The notes: generated by a model not told the origin, from the sequence alone. Shown: positions 31,964 to 39,788, counted from the stretch's first letter. The stretch is 56,647 bases of DNA from Catenulispora pinisilvae (GCF_015356865.1 NZ_JAAFZA010000043.1:1-56647), one strand, 5' to 3'. Program-made: numbers and translations.

Positions 31964-33133
31964 ATGAGCATCGCCCCCACGGCCGAACTCGCTACTGCCG
32001 CCGTCTTCGCTCGCTGGATCGCTCCGCGACCGTCGTTGGTGGTCATGCAGCCGGACACCTTCTGCAACATAGACTGCGCCGCCTACTGCTACCTGCCGCT
32101 GCGCAAGAGGCGGAACCGGATGCCGGTCGCGGTCGCGCGAGCGGTCGCGACGTCCCTGGCCGACCTCGGCCCGGACGAACTTGGCCGACGGCAGGTCGTC
32201 GAGGTCTGCTGGCACGGCGGGGAGCCCCTGGCAGTCGGGGTCGAGGCGATGGCCGAGTTGCTGGCCCCGTTCGAGCAGCTGCGGACCGCCGGGCTGATCC
32301 ACCACTCCGTCCAGACCAACGCCACGCTGATCACCGACGGCTGGTGCGACCTGTTCCAGGGCTATGGCTTCAGCGTCGGGGTCAGCATCGACGGCCCGGC
32401 CGACCTGAACGCCCGCCGGACCGACCGGGCCGGACGGCCCGCGCATGACCGGATCATGGGCGGGATCGGCAGGCTGCGCCAGCGCGGCATCGAGTTCTCG
32501 GTGATCGCCGTGGTCGGCACCGACGGCATCAGCCGGGCTGAGGACCTGCTGGACTTTCTCGCAGGCCTGGGCGCGACCCAGATCGGCTTCAACATCGAGG
32601 AGTTCGAGGGCAGCAACACCAGCGGCCAGCCCAAGCCAGCCGAGGCCCGCGGATTCTGGACCGCCGCAATCGCCTGGTCCACTACTCACCCAGGCGTCAA
32701 AATCCGGGACCTGGACCGGCTGGGCGGCTATCTGAGCACGATCCGGGCCGGGGAGCGCGCGGCCTGGGAGGCTCACCGCTTCGACCCACTGCCCACCATC
32801 GCCTTCAACGGCGACGTCATCCTGCTCTCCCCAGAACTGGCCGGGATCCGTGACGAGCACTACGGCGACTTCGTCGCCGGCAACGTCCTGGAGCAGGACC
32901 TCGGGTCGATCGTGGCCCGCGCCTGGCAGCTGCCCTACGTCACCGAGTTCATCGACGGCTTGGCGGCCTGCCGTGCCACCTGCGGCTTCTTCGACTTCTG
33001 TCGCGGCGCGACAGCCGGGAACCGCTACTTCGAGAACGGCACCTTCGCCTCCACCGAAACCAACTACTGCCGGGTCTCCCGACAAGAGCTCGTCAACGCC
33101 CTCATCGACACAACCCGCAAGGAGGAACCGTGA
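31964..33133 (+). CDS. radical SAM/SPASM peptide maturase (cyclophane-forming type)
   Basis: 389 residues from ATG 31964 with GGGAGGAG upstream. The radical SAM cluster motif is CNIDCAAYCYLP: Cys34, Cys38 and Cys42, i.e. C-x3-C-x3-C, one residue more than the canonical C-x3-C-x2-C. VCWHGGEPL is the GGE-type SAM-binding motif. SPASM-type cysteines are Cys336, 340, 346 and 369 (ACRATCGFFDFC, then NRYFENGTFASTETNYC), close to the ending seen in GrrM/FxsB-like maturases. Such enzymes join an aromatic ring to the beta-carbon of a residue two positions later. The stop codon overlaps the precursor gene's GTG, so enzyme and substrate are translationally coupled. The architecture resembles what I recall as the AmcB group; the name needs a database check. 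Confidence 0.88.
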   Translation: MSIAPTAELATAAVFARWIAPRPSLVVMQPDTFCNIDCAAYCYLPLRKRRNRMPVAVARAVATSLADLGPDELGRRQVVEVCWHGGEPLAVGVEAMAELLAPFEQLRTAGLIHHSVQTNATLITDGWCDLFQGYGFSVGVSIDGPADLNARRTDRAGRPAHDRIMGGIGRLRQRGIEFSVIAVVGTDGISRAEDLLDFLAGLGATQIGFNIEEFEGSNTSGQPKPAEARGFWTAAIAWSTTHPGVKIRDLDRLGGYLSTIRAGERAAWEAHRFDPLPTIAFNGDVILLSPELAGIRDEHYGDFVAGNVLEQDLGSIVARAWQLPYVTEFIDGLAACRATCGFFDFCRGATAGNRYFENGTFASTETNYCRVSRQELVNALIDTTRKEEP

Positions 33134-33297
33134 ACCCACTGGCAACACTCATCGAATCCGAACACCCCGCCGTCCTGGCCCTGGCCGACGCCACGGCCCC
33201 GACAGCAGGCAAGTGGGACAACCGCGCCAGCTGGGACAACAACACTCCCGCCTTCGACAACCGCCCCACCTGGGATAACTGGGACAAGAAGAAGTAA
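33130..33297 (+). CDS. RiPP precursor peptide with repeated W-D-N core motifs
   Basis: 55 residues from GTG 33130 with AAGGAGG four bases upstream. The GTG overlaps the maturase stop (GTGA). Residues 1-28 form a leader (MNPLATLIESEHPAVLALAD). Residues 29-55 hold five aromatic-Asp-x motifs: WDN at 29-31, 35-37 and 48-50, FDN at 42-44, and WDK at 51-53, with Arg/Asn/Pro/Thr linkers and a Lys-Lys-Lys end. Aromatic-x-Asn/Asp/Lys/Arg triplets are the substrates of three-residue cyclophane-forming radical SAM enzymes, so up to five macrocycles can be proposed. It resembles the multiple-cyclophane precursors I recall as AmcA. No protease or transporter lies next to it. Confidence 0.85.
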   Translation: MNPLATLIESEHPAVLALADATAPTAGKWDNRASWDNNTPAFDNRPTWDNWDKKK

Positions 33298-33309
33298 CCC
33301 ATGATCTGC

Positions 33310-33336
33310 GCGGCTCGGTCCGGCAGGCCGGGCCGC
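33310..33336 (+). terminator. hairpin after the precursor gene
   Basis: GCGGCTCGG pairs with CCGGGCCGC (9 bp including one G-U) around a nine-base loop, 12 bases after the precursor stop. It may act as a partial terminator or mRNA stabiliser that raises precursor level relative to the genes further downstream. Confidence 0.45.
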
Positions 33337-33379
33337 ACGTTACGCGGGACGGTCAGTACCGACACCTAGGGTGAGGAAC

Positions 33380-34051
33380 ATGCAGCAGCTTGAGATCCGG
33401 GCCACCCGCGCGGCCCTGCCGAACCTGGACGACACCGACCTGGAGGACGTCGACACCCTGGTCAACCAGCTCGGCGCTTTGACCGAGTTTCGCCTGGCCG
33501 ACGCCGAGCTGCGGCCTCTGGAAGTCTCCGACCAGCGCTTAACCACCGGCCGCGTCAAGGGTCTGCGGGTCGAACGGGCCAAGCTGCACGAGGTTCGCAT
33601 GGACTCAGTCGAGTTCACCGGCTGCGACCTGTCGGGAGCCGCCTTCACCGGCGGACGATGGTCACGCGTCCGCTTCGCCAACTGCAAGATCCTCTCCGGG
33701 CAGTTCGACGGCCTCGCCTTCGAAGACGTCATCTTCGACCGCTGCAAACTGGACTACGCGGTCTTCGGCAACGTCACCGCAAAAGGCCCGGTCATCTTCC
33801 GGGACTGCTCGCTGGAGGAGGCCGAGTTCTCCGGCTGCGACCTGTCAAAGGCTGCGTTCGACGACTGCCGCATGGACCTGACCACCTTCGAACGCACCAC
33901 AGCCCGGGGCCTGGACCTGCGCGGCAACGACCTGTCCGGCATCCGCGGCATCGCCTCACTCAAGCACGCCGTCATCGAACCGGCCCAGACCATGCAACTG
34001 GGCCGCGCCCTGGTCGGCGACCTGGAGCTGAGCCTGCCCGACGACGACTGA
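33380..34051 (+). CDS. pentapeptide-repeat protein of the RiPP locus
   Basis: 223 residues from ATG 33380 (a GTG at 33371 is an alternative; GTGAGG sits close upstream). From about residue 60 the sequence follows a five-residue period with central Phe/Leu: CDLSGAAFTGGRWSRVRFAN, ILSGQFDGLAFEDVIFD, CSLEEAEFSGCDLSKAAFDD. This predicts a right-handed quadrilateral beta-helix. Several pentapeptide-repeat proteins mimic DNA and protect gyrase; others have unknown roles. Its place directly after the precursor makes an immunity or scaffold function plausible, but that is inference only. Confidence 0.75.
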   Translation: MQQLEIRATRAALPNLDDTDLEDVDTLVNQLGALTEFRLADAELRPLEVSDQRLTTGRVKGLRVERAKLHEVRMDSVEFTGCDLSGAAFTGGRWSRVRFANCKILSGQFDGLAFEDVIFDRCKLDYAVFGNVTAKGPVIFRDCSLEEAEFSGCDLSKAAFDDCRMDLTTFERTTARGLDLRGNDLSGIRGIASLKHAVIEPAQTMQLGRALVGDLELSLPDDD

Positions 34052-34075
34052 CACCCCACGAGGGGGAAGATCACT

Positions 34076-34813
34076 TTGAGTGTCCGCATCGCTTTCACCG
34101 ACCCGCACGCTCTGATCGAACGCTGCGACACCACCGAAGTCCGCATCGCGGCCGGGCTGGACGATGTCGAGGACAGCGCCGTCATCCCCACCGACGACTG
34201 GCGTCCGCTCACTCCGGTACAGGCCCAACACCTCCGCGCCACCGCTAGCGACAACCCGAGCACCGTGACCGAGATCGTCAGCGTCCTGGCCGACTGGTCG
34301 GTCGCCGCCCCCAGCCGGCCACTGCTTGAGCACGTCGCTGGCTTCGACCCCTTCGCCGGCCGCTACGGCGCCGACTTCCTGGCTGCGGTCGACGAGCAGC
34401 CCGGCCAGCCCACGACCACCATCGACCCAGGTGTCGGCCTGCGCCTCGGCATCCACCTGGACAACCACGACAAGCTGCCGCTGGCCGAGCGCACCAGCAG
34501 CAGGCGCCGCGTCGGCCTCAACCTCGGCCCCGGACACCGCTACCTACTGCTCGGCACCACCGATGTCCTCGACATCTGCGCCGCCAACGGCGCCGACCGG
34601 CGGTACTACCCACACACCAACGACATCCGTCGGCACGTCGCCGCCGGACGGCCACTGCGCCTGTTGCGGATCCGCCTGGACCCCGGCGATGCCTACATCA
34701 CACCCACCGAGCTCGTTCCACACGACGGCTCCACCCTGGCCGCGAAGGACCCCTCTCGCATCGCCTTCTGGCTCGGGCACTGGCCGACAGGGACATTAGA
34801 GTCCCTGATCTGA
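34076..34813 (+). CDS. uncharacterised protein with HxD...H...R pattern
   Basis: 245 residues from TTG 34076 with AGGGGGAAG seven bases upstream; no in-frame ATG or GTG fits better. The C-terminal half has RLGIHLDNHD (His127-x-Asp129), RRRVGLNLGPGHRYLLLG, LRLLRIRLDPGDAYITPTEL and VPHDGS (His216), then Arg228. This order and the surrounding beta-strands are compatible with a double-stranded beta-helix Fe(II)/2-oxoglutarate oxygenase or cupin. I do not recognise a defined family. It follows the pentapeptide gene by 24 bases, so it is likely the last gene of the RiPP operon and a candidate tailoring enzyme. Confidence 0.6.
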   Translation: MSVRIAFTDPHALIERCDTTEVRIAAGLDDVEDSAVIPTDDWRPLTPVQAQHLRATASDNPSTVTEIVSVLADWSVAAPSRPLLEHVAGFDPFAGRYGADFLAAVDEQPGQPTTTIDPGVGLRLGIHLDNHDKLPLAERTSSRRRVGLNLGPGHRYLLLGTTDVLDICAANGADRRYYPHTNDIRRHVAAGRPLRLLRIRLDPGDAYITPTELVPHDGSTLAAKDPSRIAFWLGHWPTGTLESLI

Positions 34814-35237
34814 TCGCCAGAGACTGCAACTGCAACTGCGACACCCAGGCGCTCTCCTTGGCACTGCGGCTTCCTCAGCTGACCAGAGCCGCCGTGCCCG
34901 CCATGAACATGCGCTCCACCGGACGAACTTGCGGCCCTCGCGCGCCGCCTTGTCCACCGCCCACCAGGCGATCAGCGATCCCAGCTTGGCATGCGGCCAC
35001 GTCGGATCTGTGCAGGTCGTGAAGGGGTACAGGCAGTCCTGCGCCGCCTCGTCACGCCTGCACGCCATCCAAGAACAGCCCGAGCGCACATTCGAACACA
35101 GCTGTCGCCAAACGACGCGCGGCCGACCTGTCGGGAGGCGTCCGCGATCGACCGGAGTGCGGCCGTCTGCCGCGAGCGCTGTCGGCGCCGACCCGTGTCC
35201 AGCGCCCGGACCGCCCGGCGCCGAAGCCCGGCAGCCT
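34814..35237. other. gap between convergent genes
   Basis: No intact gene. It contains a decayed acetyltransferase fragment on the minus strand (34915-35040). A long rightward frame from 34929 crosses this gap but is antisense to the leftward DUF6585-like gene and lacks any domain. Confidence 0.5.
34915..35040 (-). pseudogene. GNAT acetyltransferase fragment
   Basis: Read leftward, LYPFTTCTDPTWPH and KLGSLIAWWAVDKAAREGRK followed by FVRW match the acetyl-CoA-binding loop and helix near the end of GNAT proteins. The expected LVRYYxxxGF ending is missing, and the frame degenerates on both sides. This is a relic, not an expressed enzyme. Confidence 0.5.
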
Positions 35238-35987
35238 TCAGATGCTCTGCCGGCGCATCGCACTAGCGAGCACAACGAACACCTGGAAGTTCGGGATCGC
35301 CGCTGCTGGCTGGTCGAACAGGGAGAAGAACTTCCCCTGCTTCTTAATCACCACAGACCCGTTCTGCACTTGCAGCTCGCTGAGGTCCTGCCACGGCACC
35401 ACTCCTTTCCCGGTATCGACGCCGGCCATCGAGATCGAGGCCTTGCCGAAGGACAGGGTTCCGCCCGCCTCAAGCGCACGCATCGCCGCGGGCAGCTGCA
35501 CCTGGGCGACCCGCTCACACGCGATCTGTCCGGCATCCGCGTACTGCTGCTCGTCATGGGAGTTGAACAAGTTGCCCGACTTTTCCTTATTGAACTTCGT
35601 CGGGTCGTAGAAGACTCCTTCTCCCACGCGAAGTTCGACTCCGCCCGGCTTGATGAACCGGTACTGGTACCTAGTCCCGTCGTACCTGTAGTGCCGCTCA
35701 GGCCTCTGCCTGTGGTATCTGATCTCCCGCAACTGGTAGGTCGTCTCGATCTCGTCCCACCGGAAGACCTCCGGCGCCGTCCCGTCTGCGGCGCTGTGCC
35801 GGATCAGCCCGTTCCGGAACAGGCAGAGCCGATTCCCGACATCTTTCGCCCCGCCGCCCTTGAGAAGGGTGGACAGTTTGATCTTGATTGGTATCTCAGC
35901 GAAGGCCTGCTCAAGCTCGCCTAATCCGTGGCGCTGGGCGGCCTCACGGGCCTCGGCGGAGATGTCTGTCACTGAGACGATCTTCAT
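35238..35987 (-). CDS. DUF6585-like protein
   Basis: 249 residues from ATG 35987. Key segments are GNRLCLFRNGLIRHSAADG and VFRWDEIETTYQ, then GTLSFGKASISMAGVDTG and VVPWQDLSELQVQNGSVVIK. The two PH-like halves with a WDEI/WQDL turn recall actinomycete DUF6585 proteins (recognised from memory). No signal peptide, membrane segment or catalytic motif is seen. It has no close neighbours on its strand, and the ribosome binding site is weak. Function unknown. Confidence 0.55.
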   Translation of the reverse strand: MKIVSVTDISAEAREAAQRHGLGELEQAFAEIPIKIKLSTLLKGGGAKDVGNRLCLFRNGLIRHSAADGTAPEVFRWDEIETTYQLREIRYHRQRPERHYRYDGTRYQYRFIKPGGVELRVGEGVFYDPTKFNKEKSGNLFNSHDEQQYADAGQIACERVAQVQLPAAMRALEAGGTLSFGKASISMAGVDTGKGVVPWQDLSELQVQNGSVVIKKQGKFFSLFDQPAAAIPNFQVFVVLASAMRRQSI

Positions 35988-36073
35988 GGGTCCCGAGTCT
36001 AGAATTATCGCTCCAGGACCGGTCCTCACCCCGCCCACGCGAACTGTGGGAGCGCTGAAACGGCAAGAAGGGC

Positions 36074-36649
36074 CTAGGCTGCGTCAGCACGCGTGATCGA
36101 TGCAGCCTCTGCATGCACAACGCCGGGTAGGCGCTCTATCCAGGGCCGCTTGGCCTGCTCCTGTCCTGGGCGGACGACAAAGCCGAGCGATGCGTAGTAC
36201 TCGGCGGCCAGCCGTCGGTTGGCGGCGTTCAGCAGCAACGTGGTCCCGGTCGCGTCCGCTGCGGCCAGGACCGCGGTGATGACATCGAGCCCGCGTCCAC
36301 GGCCGGTCGGCCAGGCCCAGAAGCTCGTGATCTTCCAGGCGGGCTCATCGCCGGCCGTCACGATGCGGAGGTCGAGCCCTGCGTGCCGATCGGCGTGAAG
36401 GACCGCGGCGACCTTGGAAGAGCGTTCTTCCCACAGCAGCGCTCCGTAGCCGCCCAGCAGGCACGACACGAAGAGGAACACTCTCCAGCCAACCCCGCCC
36501 TGTTCCGGGAAACGGATCGGCGTCACGAGCATGTTCACCCACCGACGCAGTCGGACCCGGAGGCCACATGACCCGAGGCAAAGCCCATCCGTGGCGGCAA
36601 GCTCCTGCAAGAACCCGTCGCCAGGATCGACACGGTATTTCGCGTTCAT
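36074..36649 (-). CDS. GNAT-family acetyltransferase-like protein
   Basis: 191 residues from ATG 36649. The C-terminal part has GRGRGLDVITAVLAAADATG and LLLNAANRRLAAEYYASLGF, which match the acetyl-CoA-binding loop/helix and the final ALxxYxxxGF region of GNAT enzymes. The acetyl-CoA loop here is TGRGRGLDV, a reduced form of RxxGxG/A. The N-terminal half is less typical (VNMLVTPIRFPEQGG, VFLFVSCLLGGYGALLWEE). The substrate cannot be deduced. AAAGG is only two bases from the start codon, so translation may be weak. Confidence 0.6.
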   Translation of the reverse strand: MNAKYRVDPGDGFLQELAATDGLCLGSCGLRVRLRRWVNMLVTPIRFPEQGGVGWRVFLFVSCLLGGYGALLWEERSSKVAAVLHADRHAGLDLRIVTAGDEPAWKITSFWAWPTGRGRGLDVITAVLAAADATGTTLLLNAANRRLAAEYYASLGFVVRPGQEQAKRPWIERLPGVVHAEAASITRADAA

Positions 36650-36906
36650 CACCTTTGAAAGGCTAGAGCGCGGGGAGCCGCAGATCGGGCTACCGCGCCG
36701 TATGCGACTACGTGCGGGGCGGCTCGCGAGCTGTACGCCGAGTCTCCATGGGCAACTCTCCACCGTCGCACCTATAGAGCTCTGAGATCAACAGCTTGTC
36801 ACTCTCCAGCCGGTGGTTATCCACAGATCACTCGTGGAGCTGCGATCGGGCTCACCCCGATGTGCGCGGATGAGAGCACCTATCCGAACGACGAAAGGTG
36901 CGCTCT

Positions 36907-37440
36907 GTGCCCAGCATTCGCAAGACCAAAGCGGTTCGGCAGCTCTCTGCCAGTGAGCGTGCGCTGTTGGTCGCGCTCGTCCAACGTCCCAGGGTCAGCG
37001 CGGCCGGCCTGGCCGGAGCAGCGCAGCTGTCGCTGGCCACGACGCGACAGGCGCTGCGCCGACTCGAATCGCTTGGCGCGGCCGTCTGTGTCAGTGGGAC
37101 CAGCCTCGATGGACATTCTGTTCGTTCTCTCTGGTCTGCCTCAGCGACCGTTCTTGATCTGCTGGCACGCTCTGGTGCGCTGCCTATGGCCCGGGCGCTC
37201 CTCGCGCCCTGTGCACGCGACAAGGTTCTGACTGCTCTCGCGCTCCGACCAACGCTCTCGACCGGAGATATTGCGTGGGCTACCGCTCTATCCCGCACGA
37301 GTGTCACGCAGATGCTGGCTGCTCTGGAGAAGCAAGGGTTGGCACATCGAGTGGAGAGGAGAGGCCCGGGCGGGGACAGGGTCGCCGATGGCTGGATGCT
37401 GACGCTGGACGCCGTCGCCATCCCGCTCTTCAAGCTCTGA
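36907..37440 (+). CDS. double winged-helix DNA-binding regulator
   Basis: 177 residues from GTG 36907, with GAAAGG eight bases upstream. Two MarR-like winged-helix units are visible: ASERALLVALVQRPRVSAAG followed by LAGAAQLSLATTRQALRRLE, and ALALRPTLSTGDIAWATALS followed by RTSVTQMLAALEKQGLAHRV and the wing ERRGPGGDRVADGW. It lies at the border of the conjugation module and points toward it (convergent with the SpdB-like gene), so it may regulate transfer genes. Its own operator is not obvious. Confidence 0.65.
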   Translation: MPSIRKTKAVRQLSASERALLVALVQRPRVSAAGLAGAAQLSLATTRQALRRLESLGAAVCVSGTSLDGHSVRSLWSASATVLDLLARSGALPMARALLAPCARDKVLTALALRPTLSTGDIAWATALSRTSVTQMLAALEKQGLAHRVERRGPGGDRVADGWMLTLDAVAIPLFKL

Positions 37441-37576
37441 CGCAACGATGCTCCCCCAAGGCGAACAGCGAATCCCGCCAATTCCGATCGCTGGCCGCTA
37501 CGTCCCACCGACACGCATTCGCGTACCGGTGGGCTCGCAGGTGGTCAAAGGCGCGGCCCCACAGCGGCACCGTCAG

Positions 37577-37595
37577 CGCGGCCGGCACTGCCGCG
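37577..37595. terminator. hairpin between convergent genes
   Basis: CGCGGC-CGGCACT-GCCGCG, a 6-bp perfect stem, in the 176-bp gap between convergent genes. It could serve either direction. The rest of the gap shows no gene. Confidence 0.35.
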
Positions 37596-37616
37596 AATCG
37601 ACGTGGTCACGGCTGA

Positions 37617-38468
37617 TCACTGCGGTTCTGGGGATTCGTCGCTGGTCGCTGCCTGCTCATCGGGCGGGTGGCGGGACTCGACGAGGGCCCGGATCCGCTT
37701 GGCAGTGGACAGTGAGACTCCGTTGCCGAGGATCAGCGCGGGGTCCGGCTGGTCGTCCAGGCCCGCGTCATGGTCGGTCTGGACGGTCAGTCTTTGAGCC
37801 AGGGCTTGGTGGAAGGCCTTCTCCTTCGGGCGTCGGCCGTGCAGTTCCAGCAGTTCCTGGTAGACCGGAGCGCCGATCTTGAGCCATGCCTCTTCACGCG
37901 CGGTCAGGACGTCCTGCTCACCGGCCGCGTCGTCCGTAGAAGCGTCCAGTTCCTGGACAGGTTCGGCTGCATCAGTCGGCGTCCGGCGTTGCCGGTGGGC
38001 AGTAACGGCGACCAACAGGTGAAGTTCGCGGTCCGCGACCAGCTGCGGCAGCGAAGCGACGGCCACCAGGACCAGGTCACGAATGATCACGGGAAGCAGG
38101 AAGCCGGCCAGCGCCAGGACGTGGTCCAGGACGTTGCAGCAGACGGTCAGCGCGAGGGCGGAGCGCGCGGTGCGTTTCGCCTGGTCGCGTGCGGGGTGGC
38201 CGCCCGGGAGTCGATACGCGGCGTAGAGGGTCGAGGCCGCGAACGCGTCCACGGCGATCGGGAAGAGCTCAGCCAGCTGGTGCAGGCCGGCTTTGCGGCC
38301 GAGATCGGTCAGGACGTCGAAGCTGATCACGGCGATCGCGATCAACGACACGGTCCCACCGAGCCGCAGGGCGATCACGACCGAGCGCGGTGTCTCGGCC
38401 GGCTCCGATTCGGTCGGTGACGATGCCGGTACTGCTGTAAGGCGTGTAAGGAGAGCGAGAGGGTTCAC
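37617..38468 (-). CDS. DUF2637 / SpdB-like spread protein
   Basis: 283 residues from GTG 38468, with GGAGGA upstream; the longer upstream frame has no coding character. Four hydrophobic segments are seen: LGGTVSLIAIAVISFDVL, LAELFPIAVDAFAASTLYAA, ALALTVCCNVLDHVLALAGF and LLPVIIRDLVLVAVASLPQL. This is the layout of DUF2637/SpdB proteins, membrane proteins involved in intramycelial plasmid spread in Streptomyces. The C-terminal region is acidic and ends with a helical segment (LSTAKRIRALVE) that resembles a DNA-binding region. It is last gene of the leftward conjugation region. Confidence 0.78.
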   Translation of the reverse strand: MNPLALLTRLTAVPASSPTESEPAETPRSVVIALRLGGTVSLIAIAVISFDVLTDLGRKAGLHQLAELFPIAVDAFAASTLYAAYRLPGGHPARDQAKRTARSALALTVCCNVLDHVLALAGFLLPVIIRDLVLVAVASLPQLVADRELHLLVAVTAHRQRRTPTDAAEPVQELDASTDDAAGEQDVLTAREEAWLKIGAPVYQELLELHGRRPKEKAFHQALAQRLTVQTDHDAGLDDQPDPALILGNGVSLSTAKRIRALVESRHPPDEQAATSDESPEPQ

Positions 38469-38517
38469 GGGTTCCTCCGACCATTGGTCGTTCTGGACGG
38501 TCAAGCGGTTGGGGTCG

Positions 38518-38546
38518 GTGGGCCCGACCGGTCTGGTCAGGCCCAC
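38518..38546 (-). terminator. hairpin upstream of the SpdB-like gene
   Basis: GTGGGCC pairs with GGCCCAC, with an inner GACC/GGTC pair after one mismatch, in the gap between two leftward genes. It may terminate or attenuate the upstream small-gene transcript. Confidence 0.45.
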
Positions 38547-38557
38547 TGAGGGTGCCG

Positions 38558-38869
38558 CTATGCCTTCATCCGTTCGGCCAGTGCGGTGAGGAAGTCCCCG
38601 ATGACGCTGCCCGCGAATAGCGCGTCCTGCCACGACAGCGCCGTCGGCACATTCATGAGGACGGTTCCACCTCCTGGCAGCGTGAAGTTCAGACAGCTCT
38701 CCGGAGCGATGCGGACAGGTGGCCCGGCGGCCGTGAGGAGCGCCTGCGGAACGGTGCCGGGACCCGGAACCTTGTCGGCGGCTGGCTGCTGGCGGACCTC
38801 TTCGCGGGTCGGCATCGTGTGTACCGCGCCGAACGCCGTCCGCTTCGCCGCTCTCTGCTCAGCGTTCAT
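38558..38869 (-). CDS. small hypothetical protein of the conjugation region
   Basis: 103 residues from ATG 38869. N-terminal NAEQRAAKRTAFGAVHTMPT, a beta-rich middle (CLNFTLPGGGTVLMNVP) and a C-terminal helix (VIGDFLTALAERMKA). No family recognised. Its start overlaps the end of the upstream small gene by eleven bases, so it is cotranslated with it. Confidence 0.55.
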   Translation of the reverse strand: MNAEQRAAKRTAFGAVHTMPTREEVRQQPAADKVPGPGTVPQALLTAAGPPVRIAPESCLNFTLPGGGTVLMNVPTALSWQDALFAGSVIGDFLTALAERMKA

Positions 38870-39137
38870 CGTGACCCTCCTCCGCGTGAGCTGCACTGCT
38901 CACTTCGCACATGCGGTGGTTCAAGAACAGGAACGCACACGCGATCTCCGCGCGATCGTCCTTCGGAACTCCCGCCTCAGCCAGCGCCGCCAATAGGCGC
39001 GTATTTGCGGTGGTGAGCGCGTCCTGTGTTGCGCGGAAGCGTGCGGCAGCGCCACACAGCGCGGCCGCAGCTTGCACCACGTCGGGCTCGCCGTCGAGGT
39101 ACTTCAGCAGGGCGAGATCAGTCGAGTCCGGGCCCAT
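38859..39137 (-). CDS. small hypothetical protein of the conjugation region
   Basis: 92 residues from ATG 39137, which forms an ATGA overlap with the preceding gene. Mostly helical (LLKYLDGEPDVVQAAAALCG, DRAEIACAFLFLNHRMCEV). No family recognised. The overlaps show it is part of a tight unit with its two neighbours. Confidence 0.55.
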   Translation of the reverse strand: MGPDSTDLALLKYLDGEPDVVQAAAALCGAAARFRATQDALTTANTRLLAALAEAGVPKDDRAEIACAFLFLNHRMCEVSSAAHAEEGHDER

Positions 39138-39727
39138 CAGGCGACGTCCTTTCCGTTGTCCCACTGGCCGCTGGCGACGGCTTCGGCCAAGCTGACGACG
39201 ACCGCGACGGGGGTGGTCGGCGCGATCGAGACCCGCGCATCGGGGCCGGTGAGTACGGCCGACCGGGCGCGGTACCCGGACTGAACTGACACGGTGAGCC
39301 GGTAGGTCCCGTCTGGGGTCGTCCACTGCGTAGTCGTTCCGAAGAGCACACGAAGACAGCTAGTAACGCGCTTCCAACCGACATCGCGCAGGCGTCGGTG
39401 CAGGCGTCGCCGCGACCAGGCCACAGGTTCGTCGTCAGAAGCAGTCTCGGCGACCCGCGCCATCGCCAGGATCATTTCGGCCGACGCGAAACGTGCGCGG
39501 ACCTGCCAGTTCGGCACGATACGGCCGGAGTAGGGCGCTGTGCTGGACGCTAGGTGCGCGCCTGTGCCGAACAGGTCGTTGATCATCACGAGACGGCCCC
39601 GCATCTGAGGGCCGACAAGGATCCACTTCGAGCTGGGGTGGCCTGGGCGGGCCATTTCACGGGCCTGCCAGCGATCGGCCATCAAGGATTCGCTGATGCG
39701 CCGCTGTACATCCGGGTTGAGTTCCAT
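39137..39727 (-). CDS. hypothetical protein of the conjugation region
   Basis: 196 residues from ATG 39727. It starts MELNPDVQRRISESLMADRW; a middle ASAEMILAMARVAETASDD is helical, and RRRLHRRLRDVGWKRVTSCL is strongly basic, suggesting nucleic-acid contact. The C-terminal half is beta-rich. No domain recognised. A very strong hairpin precedes it in the direction of transcription. Confidence 0.55.
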   Translation of the reverse strand: MELNPDVQRRISESLMADRWQAREMARPGHPSSKWILVGPQMRGRLVMINDLFGTGAHLASSTAPYSGRIVPNWQVRARFASAEMILAMARVAETASDDEPVAWSRRRLHRRLRDVGWKRVTSCLRVLFGTTTQWTTPDGTYRLTVSVQSGYRARSAVLTGPDARVSIAPTTPVAVVVSLAEAVASGQWDNGKDVA

Positions 39728-39754
39728 TTCAGGGTGGCTCCCATACGTTCACGG

Positions 39755-39782
39755 GCCGCCGGGCGCTCCCGCGCCCGGCGGC
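39755..39782 (-). terminator. 12-bp perfect hairpin with tetraloop
   Basis: GCCGCCGGGCGC and its exact complement flank the loop TCCC (or GGGA on the transcribed minus strand). It sits just after the stop of the upstream leftward gene and before the next gene. It is one of the most stable hairpins in the window and is very likely a terminator or attenuator. Confidence 0.65.
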
Positions 39783-39788
39783 AGGAGG

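Noticed and set aside
31889..33148. 419-residue frame antisense to the radical SAM gene
   Set aside because: It is an antisense shadow of a clear radical SAM gene; no start signal and no recognisable domain, only Ala/Gly/Asp-rich sequence typical of high-GC opposite frames.
34929..35924. 331-residue rightward frame
   Set aside because: It crosses the acetyltransferase relic and runs antisense to the DUF6585-like gene, whose codon pattern is better; no domain or ribosome binding site.
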